A stretch of 64,000 nucleotides of DNA from Icerya purchasi. Its lineage: Eukaryota > Arthropoda > Insecta > Hemiptera > Monophlebidae. Positions 21,958-35,906 of this stretch are shown here, in pieces (the stretch's first letter is position 1; each line of letters starts with the position of its first letter). Under the pieces are notes generated by a model. It was not told the origin of the DNA. It was given only the letters and a program-made list of their open reading frames with translations, and searched no databases. The position numbers were made by a program, and so were the translations under genes. The stretch covers positions 535,836,315 to 535,900,314 of the forward strand of contig CM077115.1 of assembly GCA_039619475.1 (NCBI GenBank), written 5' to 3'.

Positions 21958-23168
21958 TTAATGAAGTGTGCAACGGATGCGATTGCAGTTAGGGAATTCC
22001 CAAGGATATGTTAGAAACAAATTTTTTAATATTTACACATGGGGGCCGACGAAATGAGAGTTCCAAACGATCATAAAGTATGTGAGAAGTGGAAGGAGCA
22101 AAACTTTCGGAAACAGAAAGGGCAATCCGTCGTAGGGGGTGGGAGGAGGAGCTCTTTGAAAAATAAAATTATGCGACAAGGCTGTTTGTCCTGTGCGCAC
22201 AAACGGTCATCGGTGCACAAATCTGTCTTTTTCTGATTCGCTCAACTGAGGGTTTAATTAACATCAAGAAGGCTTAACGAGAAGACTAACGCGTTTTTTA
22301 CGAGGACATGAGGTTATTCCAAATTATGTCTGATAGATATGGCAAAGGAGGAGATCACTAGGCAGGGAACAAGGACGCTTTCATTTCGAGGAACCACAGC
22401 ATAACTCGGCACTTATAAAAAGGCAAATGGGGCATTCCTTTTTAATAGGTTTATACGATATCTGCTGGGTTTGGATCGCTAAGGGATATTTGGTGGAAGT
22501 GTTAGAGATTATCGATAAGATTGCCATCAGAATTTTCTGAGTCAGAGGCTCCAAAGAAAGAAAATATTGCCCCACAAAAGAATACTCCTTAAATTTCAGC
22601 ATTGAATAAATATGATAATGAATTGAGTAGTTTTGAAATTTCCGACATTTCGCGTATGCAAAAAATTAATATGAAATAAAATTATTATAAAAAAAATTAA
22701 AGAAATAGAAGAAAACGAATTTTTAAAGATACAGATTGAAAATTTTCTTTTAAATAGGGCCTTCCACAAAAAAAAAACGCCTAAATTAAAGTACGCACAC
22801 CCAGAAAAGAAAGGTCTTATATTCTAAATTAAATAAAAAAAATCGAGAGTGTTCTATGATTTTAAAAGCTGACAGAGAGCCCCTATAGCGATGAAAATAA
22901 AAAATTTACAGATATTTGAATTAATAAGGCGTCTCATGAATGTTCGTGAATGAAATGGAATTTTTTGTGCAAAGTTACGAATGAATTTGAAAATGTGTGG
23001 TTAACGGGATTGAAATTTAAGTTGGAAAACAAAAAATCGCTTACTCCTTCCCCGATGTATGGATCGCCTAAGGTGAAACGAGTTGTCGTACAATTACCTT
23101 TTTTTGCAAAAGTAACTACACCTTTTATTATATATTACTCAATATTTTACATCGTCTTCTTTTGTTCG

Positions 23169-23199
<31 letters not shown>

Positions 23200-24160
23200 C
23201 AAGAAAAGTGTTTGTTAGATTTCAGTACGGTGTGCAAGAACTAGGCTATTACGATTCGAGAAGGACCGTTAATTTTTAGGACGGCCCTCTCCAAAATTTA
23301 AGGGATCAGACTACAGTTACAAAACCCGAATTTTCTTCAGGAGGGAAAGTCTATAAAACAATTGCAGTTCTCAAGTATTATTAAAATATTTACATATTTG
23401 TAAAAGTATGTGTATTAGAAATCGTACAGGGAAGATTATTAATGATTTTAACGAATATTTATGGTGAGGCTTGTGTAATAATGATAATTGTTAAACTAGC
23501 AGAATTATCGTCCCTAAATGCACTTTTACGATATGATGGACACTATTCTTTCGTTAAGTCAATTTAATAAAAAAAAAAATAAAAAGGAAGAAAACAAAAT
23601 ATTCGTATTTATTTATTTATTTTTAGAGGTTAATCGCAATATATTCAAGGAGATACAATTGAAATATACATTTCATTATGCGCCACATCATTTGTAGGAT
23701 TTTAGACTTAACCGATGATAATTAACACGCTAGACTTGAAAGAAACCGGTGTATAATTTGATGTCTGATCGTCTGATCCTCTCTCCTTGATAGCTTCAAA
23801 TTAACATTGTATTTATACGTTAACATGCGCGATTAACCCATCAAGAATTGTCGCATTATCATTCTCGTAAGACTAGAACATAGTTCAGAAGTGTCGGAAA
23901 TTTGTTGAAAACATTTTTAAAAAACAAAAAATTAAATACAAAACACTTTGGGTAAAAAAAAAATAAAAACGAAACCCATGTCTATGAAAAAACCGAAATT
24001 TCAGTCAATAATTATTAAAAACACCTTTCACGGTGTGTGACCACAGAGTTAAATCCCCGAAATATGCAAATATAACTAAAAAGGAAAAAATGTTAATTTT
24101 ACATGTAGTCTAAAAGATCGAAAGATGAAGTTCAGAAATGCATCGAATAAAGCCAAGCAA

Positions 24161-24163
<3 letters not shown>

Positions 24164-24211
<48 letters not shown>
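24164..24211. repeat. (CA)n(TA)n microsatellite
   Basis: ACACAC run followed by ATATAT. Confidence 0.95.
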
Positions 24212-24288
24212 GTAAATGAAACAAAAAAAAAAAAAAAACAAAACAACATAAGTGAAATAAATCTGTGATACGTGAGCGAAAAAAATGA

Positions 24289-24396
24289 AATAAAATAAAA
24301 TTAATAATAAAAGCTAGGGATTAGAATAAAATAAAATTAATAATAAAAGCTAGGGATTAGAATAAAATAAAATTAATAATAAAAGCTAGGGATCAT
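24289..24396. repeat. 36-bp tandem repeat, three units
   Basis: Units at 24289-24324, 24325-24360 and 24361-24396 contain AATAAAATAAAATTAATAAT then AAAAGCTAGGGATTAG. The first two are almost identical; the third ends GATCAT instead of GATTAG. Confidence 0.9.
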
Positions 24397-25364
24397 AATA
24401 AATCAAAATTAACAGAAAAAGGATCAAAATTTAATATAATGAACAGAAGCCTTAAGATGAAAAAATATATTAGGGGGCTAAAAGCGGTAGGCGAGAAAAA
24501 ATACATTATTTAATTTTCTTCATTTATTCTTCGTACATTTACGCCAGTGCTATATAGAGATTGCGAAACATGTTTTCTGTATCACCTTCAGAGTGATCAT
24601 CTTTTATCTTACCGGGTGATTTACGTTGACAAAAAGGTTAACTTGAAGGTGAGTTGTGCATTAATTTGCATGAATTCTACCAGTTGTTCGATTTTAATGA
24701 AGTATGAGAAAACACACACATTTTCCAGAACTCATTCCTCGAATATGAAAAGAGAAGATGCCTTATTTTTTTTCATATATTTCAATCTCCTGCATCTTGT
24801 CATTTGACATTAATCGTGCATTCACAGAATTTCACTTTATTCCATTTCCGTGCCCTTACATGATCCAGCCACCAATACCTTTTGCGCCGAACTTATCTCT
24901 CTTCACTATCAAATATAAATCACTTTTTCTCCAACGTGCAAAATGTTCTGTTTTTTTTTTTTTTACCGATATCATTTTCTTGCACATCTTTCAACTTAAC
25001 TGCATTTTCGAACAAACTCCAAATCAAACTGATAATATCACCTTTCTACTGGAAAAGTTTCACAAACCATTCCCCTTCGAAGATTAAAAAGTGGAACGGA
25101 AATTTCCCTCTGTTTTTATTTTTCAGCGCGTTTGGTGAAACTGATGTGTCGTCACCTAAACGGAACAGATGCACTATATACACGCGGATTCGATTTTGAA
25201 ATTTGCCAGATTTTTGTTTTTCAATATATTCGTGTCAACTGACAGCAGCCATTCATTCCGTATGCCGAAAGAGCGAGTAAATTCATTATAACATATATTG
25301 AACAATGTAAACAATGTTGTATTCCCCAAATAAGCTATAGCACTCGAATAATTACGATTGAAAT

Positions 25365-25791
25365 CAAGGCCGTGTCCACGGGGAGGGTTTTGGAGGGTTA
25401 ATCCCCCCCCCATGAGAACTGGAATAGTTATTATAAATACACAAAAATCTGAAAAAAATCAAAAATTTAAAATAAATATTGATGATTTTTTAGGGTATTC
25501 TTACACCTTTAAAAGAAAAAAGAAAAAATATGCTCCATATTTTTAGGTACTTAATTAATATCTTAAGGAAAATTTTTTTATTACGAGTATGTAATCAATA
25601 ACACATGTAATTTTTATTTTAATGTTCATATACGGGGTAATTCATTTATATAAATTATTAATGTATAAATCAAAATGATGGAAATTATTAATAGTATGAA
25701 TATGAGTGAAAAATGTATTGTTATTTATAAAATAAATATGTGAAGAAAATTTTCAAAATCCCCCCTTTCCAAAATTCTGAGCATGGGCCTG
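25365..25791 (-). mobile_element. hAT-type MITE, family A, copy 2
   Basis: 427 bp, inverted relative to the copy at 95-489. It starts CAAGGCCGTGTCCAC and ends CATGGGCCTG, with the exact 8-bp duplication ATTGAAAT at 25357-25364 and 25792-25799. It has the same interior landmarks: a C-run near one end, the FKINIDDFL-type short frame, and ATTAATATCTTAAGG. Confidence 0.9.
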
Positions 25792-25799
25792 ATTGAAAT

Positions 25800-28700
25800 A
25801 TTAACTCCACACAAAACCGCAGATTTTAAAATAAAAAATAAAAATAAAAGGTGTTTTTTTACTTTATGAAGTTAAAAATAGCTGTCCGTTTTTGTTTCCT
25901 ATTTGTTTTTCAGTATGTAAATTGTAATATTTTAGAATATCAAGCCGTAGTTATTTTCGTTTGATTTTTTTTCATTTTTTTCTGTTAGTATTTTTAATTC
26001 AAAACCATCGCTATAATTTAGAATAAAAGTCAGTGAAGCGGTACTACGCAGACAACAATGATTAAGTCTAAATGCGTGTCACCTTTTTGTACATACATGT
26101 ATTTTACGAATTTCTCTCTAGTTTCAGCCGAGAAATATAATATTAAAACGAAAGACTTATATTCCTTCGAAATGATATAAATAACTACTTTCATTGTTTA
26201 AATATTTTTTAAAAAACGGTGAGAACACATAATGTATTGAAGAAAAATTGAACTAATTATTTAAAAAACGCGCCAACTTCTTTCCAAGTTAAACGAGCTC
26301 CATCATGAATATGGTATTCGTTTGACTTCGAAACATGTCAGTGTTTTTTAATAATCATTTAAATTTTTCTACAATATATATATATATATATTTTTTTTTT
26401 TAAATAATAAGAGTGATTTACAGGAAGCGTGCAACTATAATTAGGTAATTAATAACAGTTCGGTGTGAAAAGTTTTATTTATAAATGATTACGTTCTAAA
26501 TGAATAAAATAAATACGAGTAATTTATAGAAGCGAAAAGCTGTTACGGTCACCGTGGCACAAACAAAAACAAACATTTTTTGGGTCAATTCACAAAATAA
26601 TACAGGCAATTACGTGTTTCTTAAAAGTCAAATTAACGGGTTAAAAAAACACAAATAAAGTGAACAAGGACGTACTTAATATTCAAATTGGTATATAAAA
26701 AAACCTGTTGGTTCGCTAGATAAATGACGCGATAATTTCATCATTATTAAACTAAATAGAATTAATTATAAAATTAATCATTAACATCATCACGCATCTG
26801 TCACCGAATAGGATAATTTTTAACCACTTATATATTCCATTACCTTGAACGAGCGAATAAAAATAAATAACGATATTACAACGATGAATGGAGAAAAATA
26901 CAACCACCCGCTCTATCGCGGAATCATTTCCTGTTGAAAATATTCTTTTTTTATAAATTTTTTACGTAATTGATTCTAACCTTATTTTAACATTAAAATA
27001 TAAGGTTTTTTCCCCCTTTTTTTTTTAGGCGGATAGATTTTTAAGAGCTTTTTTTTTATAATATCAAACATTGGAAAGGACAAAAAAAAATACCTTTTTT
27101 TGTTCATTTAATTTTCGTGACTCTACGAATATATGTTTCGGAAGGAAGACTAAATGGAATATCCCCTAAAATTGTTGTTTTAAAATAGCCTCTAAAATTT
27201 TTATTTTTTTTTTTTTTAATTTATTATTAATTCAGTGCAAGCGATGAGATTACACCTAATATTTTCAATAGTGGCATTGGGGCGCACTTTAACCGAATAA
27301 TATCACAGCCACCTAATTAAGATTACCGGTGTTTTTTGTTTTTTGTTTTTTTTAGCTGTTAAATTCAAATTCAAATCAACGATTTAAACATATTTAAAAG
27401 GAAGAAATATCGATATTACTAAAGACGACGGACACAATTTAAACAACAAAAAGAAAAAAATACTATCAAAATTAAGATCAATTCGACGCTTTCAAACAAA
27501 ATGAATATTAAGAATGGAACATTCTAATAGTTTTTTCCCTTAGTGTATTTATTTATTTATTTAATTTATATGCAACTTTAACACAACTATGCGATTATTA
27601 AGCCGGGCCTATGTTATTAATTACAGAGTGTAATATAAATTACAGTTTTTGAGGAATAGGAGAGATCATTTATATATGGACTATCATTATTACGTAGTAA
27701 TTGGGATGGGTTTGAGGATAGATTAGAAAATTATAAGATTATAGAATGCGGAATGGAGATCGACCTCATCTACAAACCATCTCAGAGGCATAAATAAAAA
27801 GATCGAAGAATGAGAGTCGTCTGATCGAAAATCGCGAAAAGAAGAAATAATTTTAACTAGATTAAAGCTTGGCCATATCAATGTAGTAACCTTGTTTATT
27901 ATTTACGTAGATAAAATTGCTCAACGATCGCTGGTAATAGCCCAACTTTTTATAGCTTTCAACATCTCGTAAATTTTTTGTAATTTTAAACAGATTTGTT
28001 AACGAGGACATTAACCCAAGAAGTTGGGAGGAAGAAATAAAGTGTTATATTCTTAAGCGTTTAAGGATAGAAGAGAAAACTAATTTGAGGGCAGGAATAA
28101 AAGAAGCATCGATAAGAGGAGTAGGAATACCGAATTTCAGCAGAGTAGAAGGACGATTGTTCATCAGATAAAATAATCAACTAACTTTGCAGTCGATTTT
28201 TCCGAAAAAATAAAAAATAAAAATAGATAATAAAAAAAGGCGAACCTAAAATTACAAAATCGTCAATTGAAACGGCTTGAAAGTTTCATCATCGAAATCT
28301 ATTTGTATCGATTTCCGTAGAAAAACAGTTTTAAACGATTCTAATAAAATTCTTCACTGACTGTTTCGTTTTTTTAAAAAAAAAAAAAATAAATAAATAG
28401 ATTGTCATCATCAGACTTTTTATTATGAGAACTTCCCTTTCATGGGATCTCTTTTTTTCGTTTTTAAGCACCTGTTCCTAATATTAATCTGAAACTACTT
28501 ATCAACATTCACTAAGCTCTGAATAGTACGATTGGTATACGGGCACTCCTATTCACTGAAGGTTAAATAAAGCCGGATTTAGTCGATTTCATTAATCTTA
28601 GCTGTAGTACGTCGAACATGTCAGTACTTGTTCTCTTACAATTGTGTTCGTATTCCTATTAAGGGGCATCATCTCGCTTTATTTACATACATCCTTCACC

Positions 28701-29011
28701 TAGAATTTAACACGCTTCAAGAAGGAAAAGCTATTCTCTTTCGAAGAATTAATAACCCGATGATAAAATATAATTCTTTCACTTTCGGCAACTAAGATGT
28801 CAGCATATAATCAACCTTTAGAATCCGATAAGAGCAAACCAATCCAATTTTAGTCGAATTATATTCAATTACGCACAGCACTTACGAGTACTAATAGCGC
28901 GTAGGATAAAACCTAAGGCTACATAGCGATCATTTCTTTAAAATATGTTTTACGCTGGGTAAAGAAATAATCTTCCTTGAAATATAATTTATCAAGGAAC
29001 CTAAATTTATG

Positions 29012-29014
<3 letters not shown>
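25800..29014. other. No recognisable gene; one coding-like patch
   Basis: AT-rich DNA with many A/T runs. One open stretch without an ATG (about 27970-28169, plus) reads ...FVNEDINPRSWEEEIKC and ...KEASIRGVGIPNFSRVEG before a stop. Its composition looks coding, but I recognise no family. Confidence 0.4.

Positions 29015-29073
<59 letters not shown>
29015..29073. repeat. (TA)n microsatellite
   Basis: About 59 bp of AT dinucleotides. Confidence 0.95.
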
Positions 29074-29078
<5 letters not shown>

Positions 29079-29449
29079 AATAACGAGTAATAATAAAACA
29101 CTGAGCCTCACTACTGATAAAAATCCTGAACCTTATTTTAAAAGTGTACGCAGTAATTATAATATAACTCTGCTGTGAATGTCGGATCACCGAGTACTTT
29201 CTGAAAATGAAAAAGTAGATTTTGCAGCTTACTTAACGAAGACTTACGCTTCCAAAAGATTTATCTAATTTTTCAAAAACTAGCATAGTCAATTAAAATT
29301 GGTTCTTCAATAAGAATTATAGAAGACTATCATTCTGGGGGGAGTGAAGCATGTCCCCAAGGCGAGTTTCCAAAAATTGAATTTATACAAACATACATAT
29401 GTACACATATCATCTCCTCAACCTATAAGTTGCTTTCAGAAACATGTCT

Positions 29450-31822
29450 TTGTATAAGATATTCGCTCGTTTCGGCTAATAAGATTTCCTTTGACACCAC
29501 CCTTCCTTTTTGTAATTTTCCTTCTACTTTACCTTCGATCAGATTTGTAATCTATGTTGATTGTCGTATAATGTGTCCTGTCGTGTCTTTCTACTGTCTC
29601 CTTAATATTTCTCGTTCAATGATTGGTTGTTCGATGTCTTATCGGTCCATCTTATTCTTACCTTTCGTCGCCAACACCAGATTTTAGACGACTCCAATTT
29701 GCACTTGTTTTTACATCCGTGTAAGGCGATAAACGAAACTCTTTATAAATTGTTTTCCAATGTCTATTGATATATTTCTCGACAAAAGGAAGGTCCATGT
29801 TTTGCCGAAGGCATTTTCATCTGGGATTATTTTTTTCCTTATTTCCCGTTGTTCGGTTCTACCCTCGTTTATTATTAAGCTGCCCAGATAATTCATTTAC
29901 TTATCCTAGCATTTGTCCATTTACGGATATCTTTAATTTTCCGCCTCCCTATTTTACTAAATTTTACCACTTCAATTTTCATCGATTTTCATTTTACATT
30001 CGGAGTTTAACTGTCTGTTTAAATCGTTAATCGACTTTTGCAGTTATCAGTGCTACCTGCATATTGTTTTATATCTGACGCCGCTTATTTTGATTCCACC
30101 ATCCTCAATGTCTGTGAACCATTTTAACGCCTTTTCAGCATAAATGTTAAATAACGATAGGCAACATCCCAGGATCCTTCCTTTCGTTCTAATTTTTCCG
30201 TTTATGATAATTTTTTAATTTTTATACAATTCGAATAATATTCTTCGGTCTGTCTGAAGTGCTAATATTCACTTCTTTTAGACATCTAAACATGATGTCG
30301 GGAAATTAACATTATCGAACGTTTTTTCTATGTCAATAAAATGTACATTGTTTCATTCAATTCCAGCGTTATTCCCATCAGTTATCTAAGATACAAGATA
30401 GCTTCTCTCGTTCCTTTCTTCCTTCTAAAACCGAACTGATTTTCCGTTAGGTTTTCTCCTATTTTCCTTTGGATTCGCTCATGTATCATTTTAGTTAGAA
30501 CTTTTTGAGTGTGAGACAGTAAGCTAAAAATACGAGATATTGTTCATCATTTTTTGGTATAGTAGTTGATAAGTTTTTCTCGAAATCCTCAAGAATTTTT
30601 TCCGGGTTCGTAAATATCATTTGTAAGCTGATATAATGCGTTTTTTGCTTTATTTTTTTTTGGTATTTTAATGAGTTCATTGGGTATTCTAATCCTGAGG
30701 ATTTTCGGAATTTAAGATTATCTATCGCAAATTCCAATTCATGTTTCAGGATGCTTGATGGCCCTTTCTCATCTTCCTCTACAACTGCCTCATCTTCTAA
30801 TGTACTTTTGGTTTTTCATCATAGAGTTGTTGTTCAACATATTCTTTTCATCGATTTTGTATTTCACTATAATGATGTTTCTATTACTAGTTTTGATATT
30901 ACATAGTTTCTTGAATCTTATGTTGAATTACATTTCCTCGTATACTTTTTCCACGTTCCCATTTTTTATGTTTTGCTCAATATCCTTACATTTATCTTGT
31001 ATCTCTAATCTTCTCTAGCTTTAATTGCTTTACTATTTATTAGATTTCTGTACGCTCCCTGGTAGCTTCTGCATAACTCGACCTGATCTTTATAGCTGCG
31101 CCGAGTTAAAATACAGTTTCTAGTTGATACCTTGCTATACCTGCCTGAAAAATCCACGTATATCTTTTTCTTTTTGGCTGATCATATGGCGTATTTGTAA
31201 TGACACAAAATCATGGCTACTACGGAATTCAATTAGTCGTTCACCTCTTACATTTCTTTTGCCTAATTCCAATCTTCCCGTAATATTATACAACTTTTCT
31301 TCTCTAACTACAGCGTTCCGATCTCCGAGTATCATTTAATTTTCTCTATCTTTCATTTTTAGTAGGACTTCTTCTATTTGCTCGTAAAGTTCTATTTCTT
31401 CATTGTCAATACTAGTTGTTGTTGGTATGTAATATCTCCATATACTTTTGACGTTATCTCTTATTTCTCTAGAAAGAAGGAATCCAACTCCCGCACCTCC
31501 GAGTTTCGGATGCGCTGTGTATAAACGTGTAATCTCTACTCCAGAAATCATAATTTTCCGTTCATACGGTTTCACTGATGCCCAACATGTCGATCTTCAT
31601 TCTTATCATTTCTGTTTTCAGATTTTCTGATCTTTCACATTGTTTTAAGGATCTAACATTCCAAGTTCCTATTTTATATACTTTGTCGGATGTATTCCTT
31701 TTCGGCTTGAACTTTCTTTTTATAGCACATGTGTCTGTAGAATTCCGTATTAGCAATGGCACGGTAGGACCCGAGTTAATCTGCATTGCCGCAGGTAACC
31801 GGCAATTGCCTGATGCTTCCAT
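29450..31822 (-). pseudogene. RTE-type LINE remnant: endonuclease plus reverse transcriptase
   Basis: Minus strand, 5' end at about 31822. An AP-type endonuclease starts with KIGTWNVRSL and DMLGISET, continues with GGAGVGFLLSREIRD, and has MILGDRNA with GLRKRNVRGERL-like sequence (GDxN motif kept). The reverse transcriptase follows: DNLKFRKSSGLEYP (motif 1 region), KMIHERIQRKIGENLTENQF then GFRRKEGTREA, FIDIEKTFD-like sequence (catalytic Asp region), and MNYLGSLIINEGRTEQREIR in the thumb. It ends with a W..R-like tail (GPIRHRTTN). Many stops and frameshifts. Intact elements of this kind would nick the target and copy their RNA by target-primed reverse transcription. No poly-A tail was identified at the 3' side. 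Confidence 0.8.
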
Positions 31823-31959
31823 TTAGGAGCATTTCATGGATAATTTCTACAAAATTTTTCACTAATGCGGTGGTTTCCCGTTTCCTTCCGCATGATTTTC
31901 TGTCAGGGTTTTCTCCCTTTCATATCATCATTAGTCATAATCCTTTTAATGGATTTCAC

Positions 31960-33140
31960 GACTAGAATTCATATTACTGCTTGTTATACAAATTCGGCGC
32001 TGATCTCAGTGTCTTTAGTTTCTAGCACACAATCCACAAACGATTTTCCCGTGGCATTCTGTATTACGTCGATCCATTTGAAGTCGTTCTCGAGGTCGTC
32101 TTCCTTCCGCTTTTCTTGTATGCTTTTAACCGCGCTAAAGAGTTCTTGCGCCACATAACATGGCCAAAAAATTTCATGATTCTAACGAGGTCCTGGTTAA
32201 TCTGCTCATGTTTAAAATCGATATATTCGTTCGTTTGGCTATCCATGGTATTCGCAGCATTCGTCGCCATATTTCAAAATTCTTGCACTTTTTGTCGGCG
32301 AACTTTTGATGCAGAATTAACTATAGTAAAACACGAAGCACTGCATAAGTCTCACTTTTACTGCATTGGTTATGGATGCATCTTTCCATATTTTGCTAAA
32401 TCTGCTTACGGTACTTTGTGCTAGTTGAATGAGCAGCCGCCTACATCTTCTATGACTGATCCAAAATATACATATTTTCACACTGTTTCGTATCCATTTA
32501 TGTGTTTTCCAGCTGGAAACATCGAATTGTTCATATTAATTACCATTAATTTTTAGTTTTTTCTTTAAGAAATTCTAAACCATATTCTGCACTTATTTCG
32601 CCGAATCATTTTAAGAAACATTTCATCTGTTCAACACTTTTAGCTATATATTAGTGTTGTGCCATCTGCAAAACGTAGATTATTCATCTTTCTACCTACC
32701 ATTCTAACTAGTACTTGTCGCATAACATGTTTTCACCACATACAGATTGAATAATATCGGAGAAAGCTTGCCTCGCACTTTTCATGTTGTGAATTCTCTT
32801 GATTCTGTGCACCCATCAATGCGTACTAAATCTATATTATGATCATAGAGTCGATTAATAGTGTATACTAGCTGTTTCGCATTTCCCACTTCTATGAGGC
32901 GAGCCACATCTTCTCCCAATTATCGCTAAGGAATTAGTAAGACATTCGCGACTTTTTAATTAACGTACGTTTAGTTTCGTGAACTCCCCTTAACAAAACC
33001 TACTTACTCTTCTGGAATTTGTTCATTTATGTATATCCTATTAGTCTATTAAGAAGAATTCGTACCATTACTTCACTGGTATACGATATTATGCATCTGT
33101 ATTTTTGCATTGTGTAGCCTGGCGTTTTTAAAAAAAGGGG
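31960..33140 (-). pseudogene. Second LINE remnant (RTE-like), reverse transcriptase to C-terminus
   Basis: Upstream of the preceding element on the same strand. Readable pieces from 5' to 3' are FFKNARLHNAKIQ with ILLNRLIGY, EQIPEEQVGFVKGSSRN (RT fingers/palm entry), KLSPILFNLYVV (the xLSPxLFN motif), a damaged FADD-like box, LKKKLKINGN, and a C-terminal IMKFFGHVM..KSGRKTTSR tail typical of RTE-like LINEs. Stops and frameshifts are frequent. A (TA)n run (33148-33190) borders its 5' side. Clade placement is tentative. Confidence 0.7.
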
Positions 33141-33142
33141 TA

Positions 33143-33147
<5 letters not shown>

Positions 33148-33190
<43 letters not shown>
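33148..33190. repeat. (TA)n microsatellite
   Basis: About 43 bp of AT dinucleotides. Confidence 0.95.
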
Positions 33191-33195
<5 letters not shown>

Positions 33196-33739
33196 GCACA
33201 ATTCTTCTGCATATTCGTTTACATATATCGTGTAGTAATTACACACATCGGCAGGAATATATCGTATACCACCATGTCCAAAAGTTGCTTTAAAAATATA
33301 CTTTTTCATGAAACAATTTCAGCCAAAAAATCAATGCTGAGAGCACTTTTACGTAATTACACGGAACCCGGAAAAACGGATATTTTCGAATATTAAGGTA
33401 TTATCGTAAATTCTCTGAGTGGCGAAAGGAAGCTTCCAGTTGGGAAAACAATTAGTCAATGGAAAATCCTAAAATTCATGGCGAATACAACAATACATTG
33501 AGTACTATTGACCAGCCGGAAAATTAGTAATAAGAAAGACAATATGATTGGGGCCAGTCATCAAAAGAAGGACACCTCTGTGCCGGTAAAACTATCACAT
33601 CCGGTATTTCAGCTAAGAACCGATTCGTGACGCAATCGGAACGCACCGGGGAGATAAACAAAATCGTGGCAATTACGTCGGTCAATTTTTTTTTCAGGAA
33701 AACCGCGTAAATGATTGCCTAACACTGATGAATTCGGCG
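33191..33739. other. No recognisable feature
   Basis: AT-rich sequence upstream of the MITE. The 84-codon plus frame starts in the microsatellite and is not convincing. Confidence 0.5.
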
Positions 33740-33747
33740 CAGTAGTT

Positions 33748-34058
33748 CAGGCCCGTGCCCAGAATTTTGGAGGGGGAGGGGGGGGGGGTGAAATTTTTTT
33801 TCGCATATTTATTTTATAAATAAAAATACATTTTTCACTAATATTCATGCTATTAATAAGTTCCGTCATTTTGATTTATATATTAATAATTTAAATAAAC
33901 AAATTACTGTATAAACATTAATAAAAATTACATATGTTATTGATTATACTCGTAAAAAAAATTTTGCACAAAATATTAATGAAGTACCTAAGCAATTTCA
34001 GTTCTCATGGGGGGGGGGGGGGTTAACCCCCAAAACCCACCCCGTGGACACGGCCCTG
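33748..34058 (+). mobile_element. hAT-type MITE, family A, copy 3
   Basis: 311 bp starting CAGGCCCGTGCCCAGAATTT and ending GTGGACACGGCCCTG. The 8-bp flanks CAGTAGTT (33740-33747) and CAGCAGTT (34059-34066) match at 7 of 8 positions. Shorter than the other copies through an internal deletion; long G-runs lie near both ends. Confidence 0.9.
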
Positions 34059-34066
34059 CAGCAGTT

Positions 34067-35905
34067 GCTGAAATGATAATGATCTTTGATATGTTAAATA
34101 TCAAGTATCATCACATTTATGACGAGTAAACTGATCTTTAATAGTTATGAAAAAAATTATCGATAATAATAAGATAAACTCAAAAAGTGATAGCGTTTTC
34201 CGATAAAATAGTAATAATTTCTGCCGATTATTGAATAACTTCTGATGACAGATAAAAATACGTTTACTGTAATTTAAATAAACCATTTGAGAGGGCAATT
34301 CAGTAGTACAGTAACACATGCTTAATGTGTTTCATCAATCTCTTTTTTCCCGTTTCTAAATTTTTAAGACATTTTCAACTTTTTTCGTACTCCACAAGAT
34401 TTTTTACTAAATAACTATTTGCCAAAAAAAATCAAATATCCAACGTTAATATTGATTGTTATCGGGGGAAAAAAATGACGCAAAGTTGTGTAGATTTCAT
34501 TTGCATACCGAATTTTAATTTTAAATAAAGACTTAAAAATGAATCGAAATAGTATTAATTCAAATTAACCGGGACATCACGCTAGCCTTTAATATAGTGA
34601 AGGGATGTCCTTTTTCGTTTATTTTTAAAATTAAATATTCAACAATATCTGAAGAATAAAAATTTCAAACGAATGAAAATACTTTTAACATGAATACACA
34701 GAGAGGCCTTTCGGAATTATGAACGACAAAATAAAAGTGTACTTCCAGTATTAAATATCGAATATCTCGTATTACTACTGCAAAAATATAAAACTTATTT
34801 AGTAAAACATGTTTTATTGTTTAAAAATATGTTTAAATTTAGTTATGTTGTTAGTAAAAATTTTAATGTATTTCGTATAAGGCTTATAGTGCTCTGTTAG
34901 TGTAATTTGTAGTTTTGAAATACACAAATTCGTTGCCAAATTTTGGTCTAGCTAAATTATAATCTGGTCACTCAAACGTTGATTGTTACGAAGATTTTGA
35001 AGAAATTGTTAATCGATTCAGCCATAAAAAATTCAAAATTAAATGACGATTGTGGGACACAAAATTTCTGGATTTTTATCAACAATTCGCAGGTGTGCAT
35101 TGTCGTGATTCCGTACTTTCATCTCTCAAATTTTAATTTCATCACATTACTAATTAATTCGGTATTATTTTTTTTATAATAGGTATTAAAAAGTATCGGC
35201 CACTTCTAGTTGACATATTTTTTGTAGGTGGTTTAATTTTTTTAATCTCCATTTCTAATTTTAAAAAATGAAATCACCTGTAGAAGAAAATATGTCGGAA
35301 GAGAAAAATTTCACCTACATATGCAGCGAAACGTAGCACCAGCAGAAGATTTACCCCCCTCCCAAGTCGTGATTTATCATTAGAAAGTCAGTATGGTACC
35401 TGCACCAAAATATTGCTTCTTTATGTACCAATCCAAAAAAACGCAATTCCGTAGCTCCAAATCCTGACCGACCCCTAAGCCAAAAAAACAGTCGAATGCA
35501 GCTTGCTTTCTCTAACGGAAAATTTATCAACAAATTTCCCGCTAACAATATCCTTTTTCCATCTAAGCCATGGTCAGATACCTACATCACAAGGACAATT
35601 GCTCAAAAAATACCCAAAGCAAATAAGAGATCACTGAAAAATGCAAAAAAAAAAAAAAAAAAAAACTAAACCAAGGAAAAAAATAATTTTACAGCTTTTT
35701 TTTAAAAAATATTTAATGTTTTTCCACTTTTTTCCAAGTTTCTTCAGTCAGTTTTGTACGTTTTAAGAGACTTAACGTCTGGTTTTCACTCGAGAACAGA
35801 AAATGGAATGTAATTGACGACACTGTAACAAGAAGAAATATCACCGAGAAAGCAATTACGAAAATAAATCGGCGCTTTAAGAGTTAACTTTCGTAGCAGT
35901 GAATT
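34067..35905. other. No recognisable gene
   Basis: AT-rich. A small inverted motif (GGACATCAC...GGGATGTCC) spans about 34571-34613. The rest shows no coding or repeat signal. Confidence 0.5.
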
Positions 35906-35906
35906 T

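Larger units (their letters stand above)
20675..25364. other. No recognisable gene
   Basis: A long AT-rich stretch. It holds a (TA)n block (21319-21467), a perfect 24-bp palindrome (21934-21957), T-runs near 23170-23195, a (CA)n(TA)n block (24164-24211) and a 36-bp tandem repeat (24289-24396). Between about 24540 and 25110 the plus strand is pyrimidine-rich, like a decayed minus-strand LINE, but no motif could be confirmed. Confidence 0.5.

Noticed and set aside
34571..34613. Tiny inverted motif GGACATC...GATGTCC
   Set aside because: The arms are too short to call an element without other copies.
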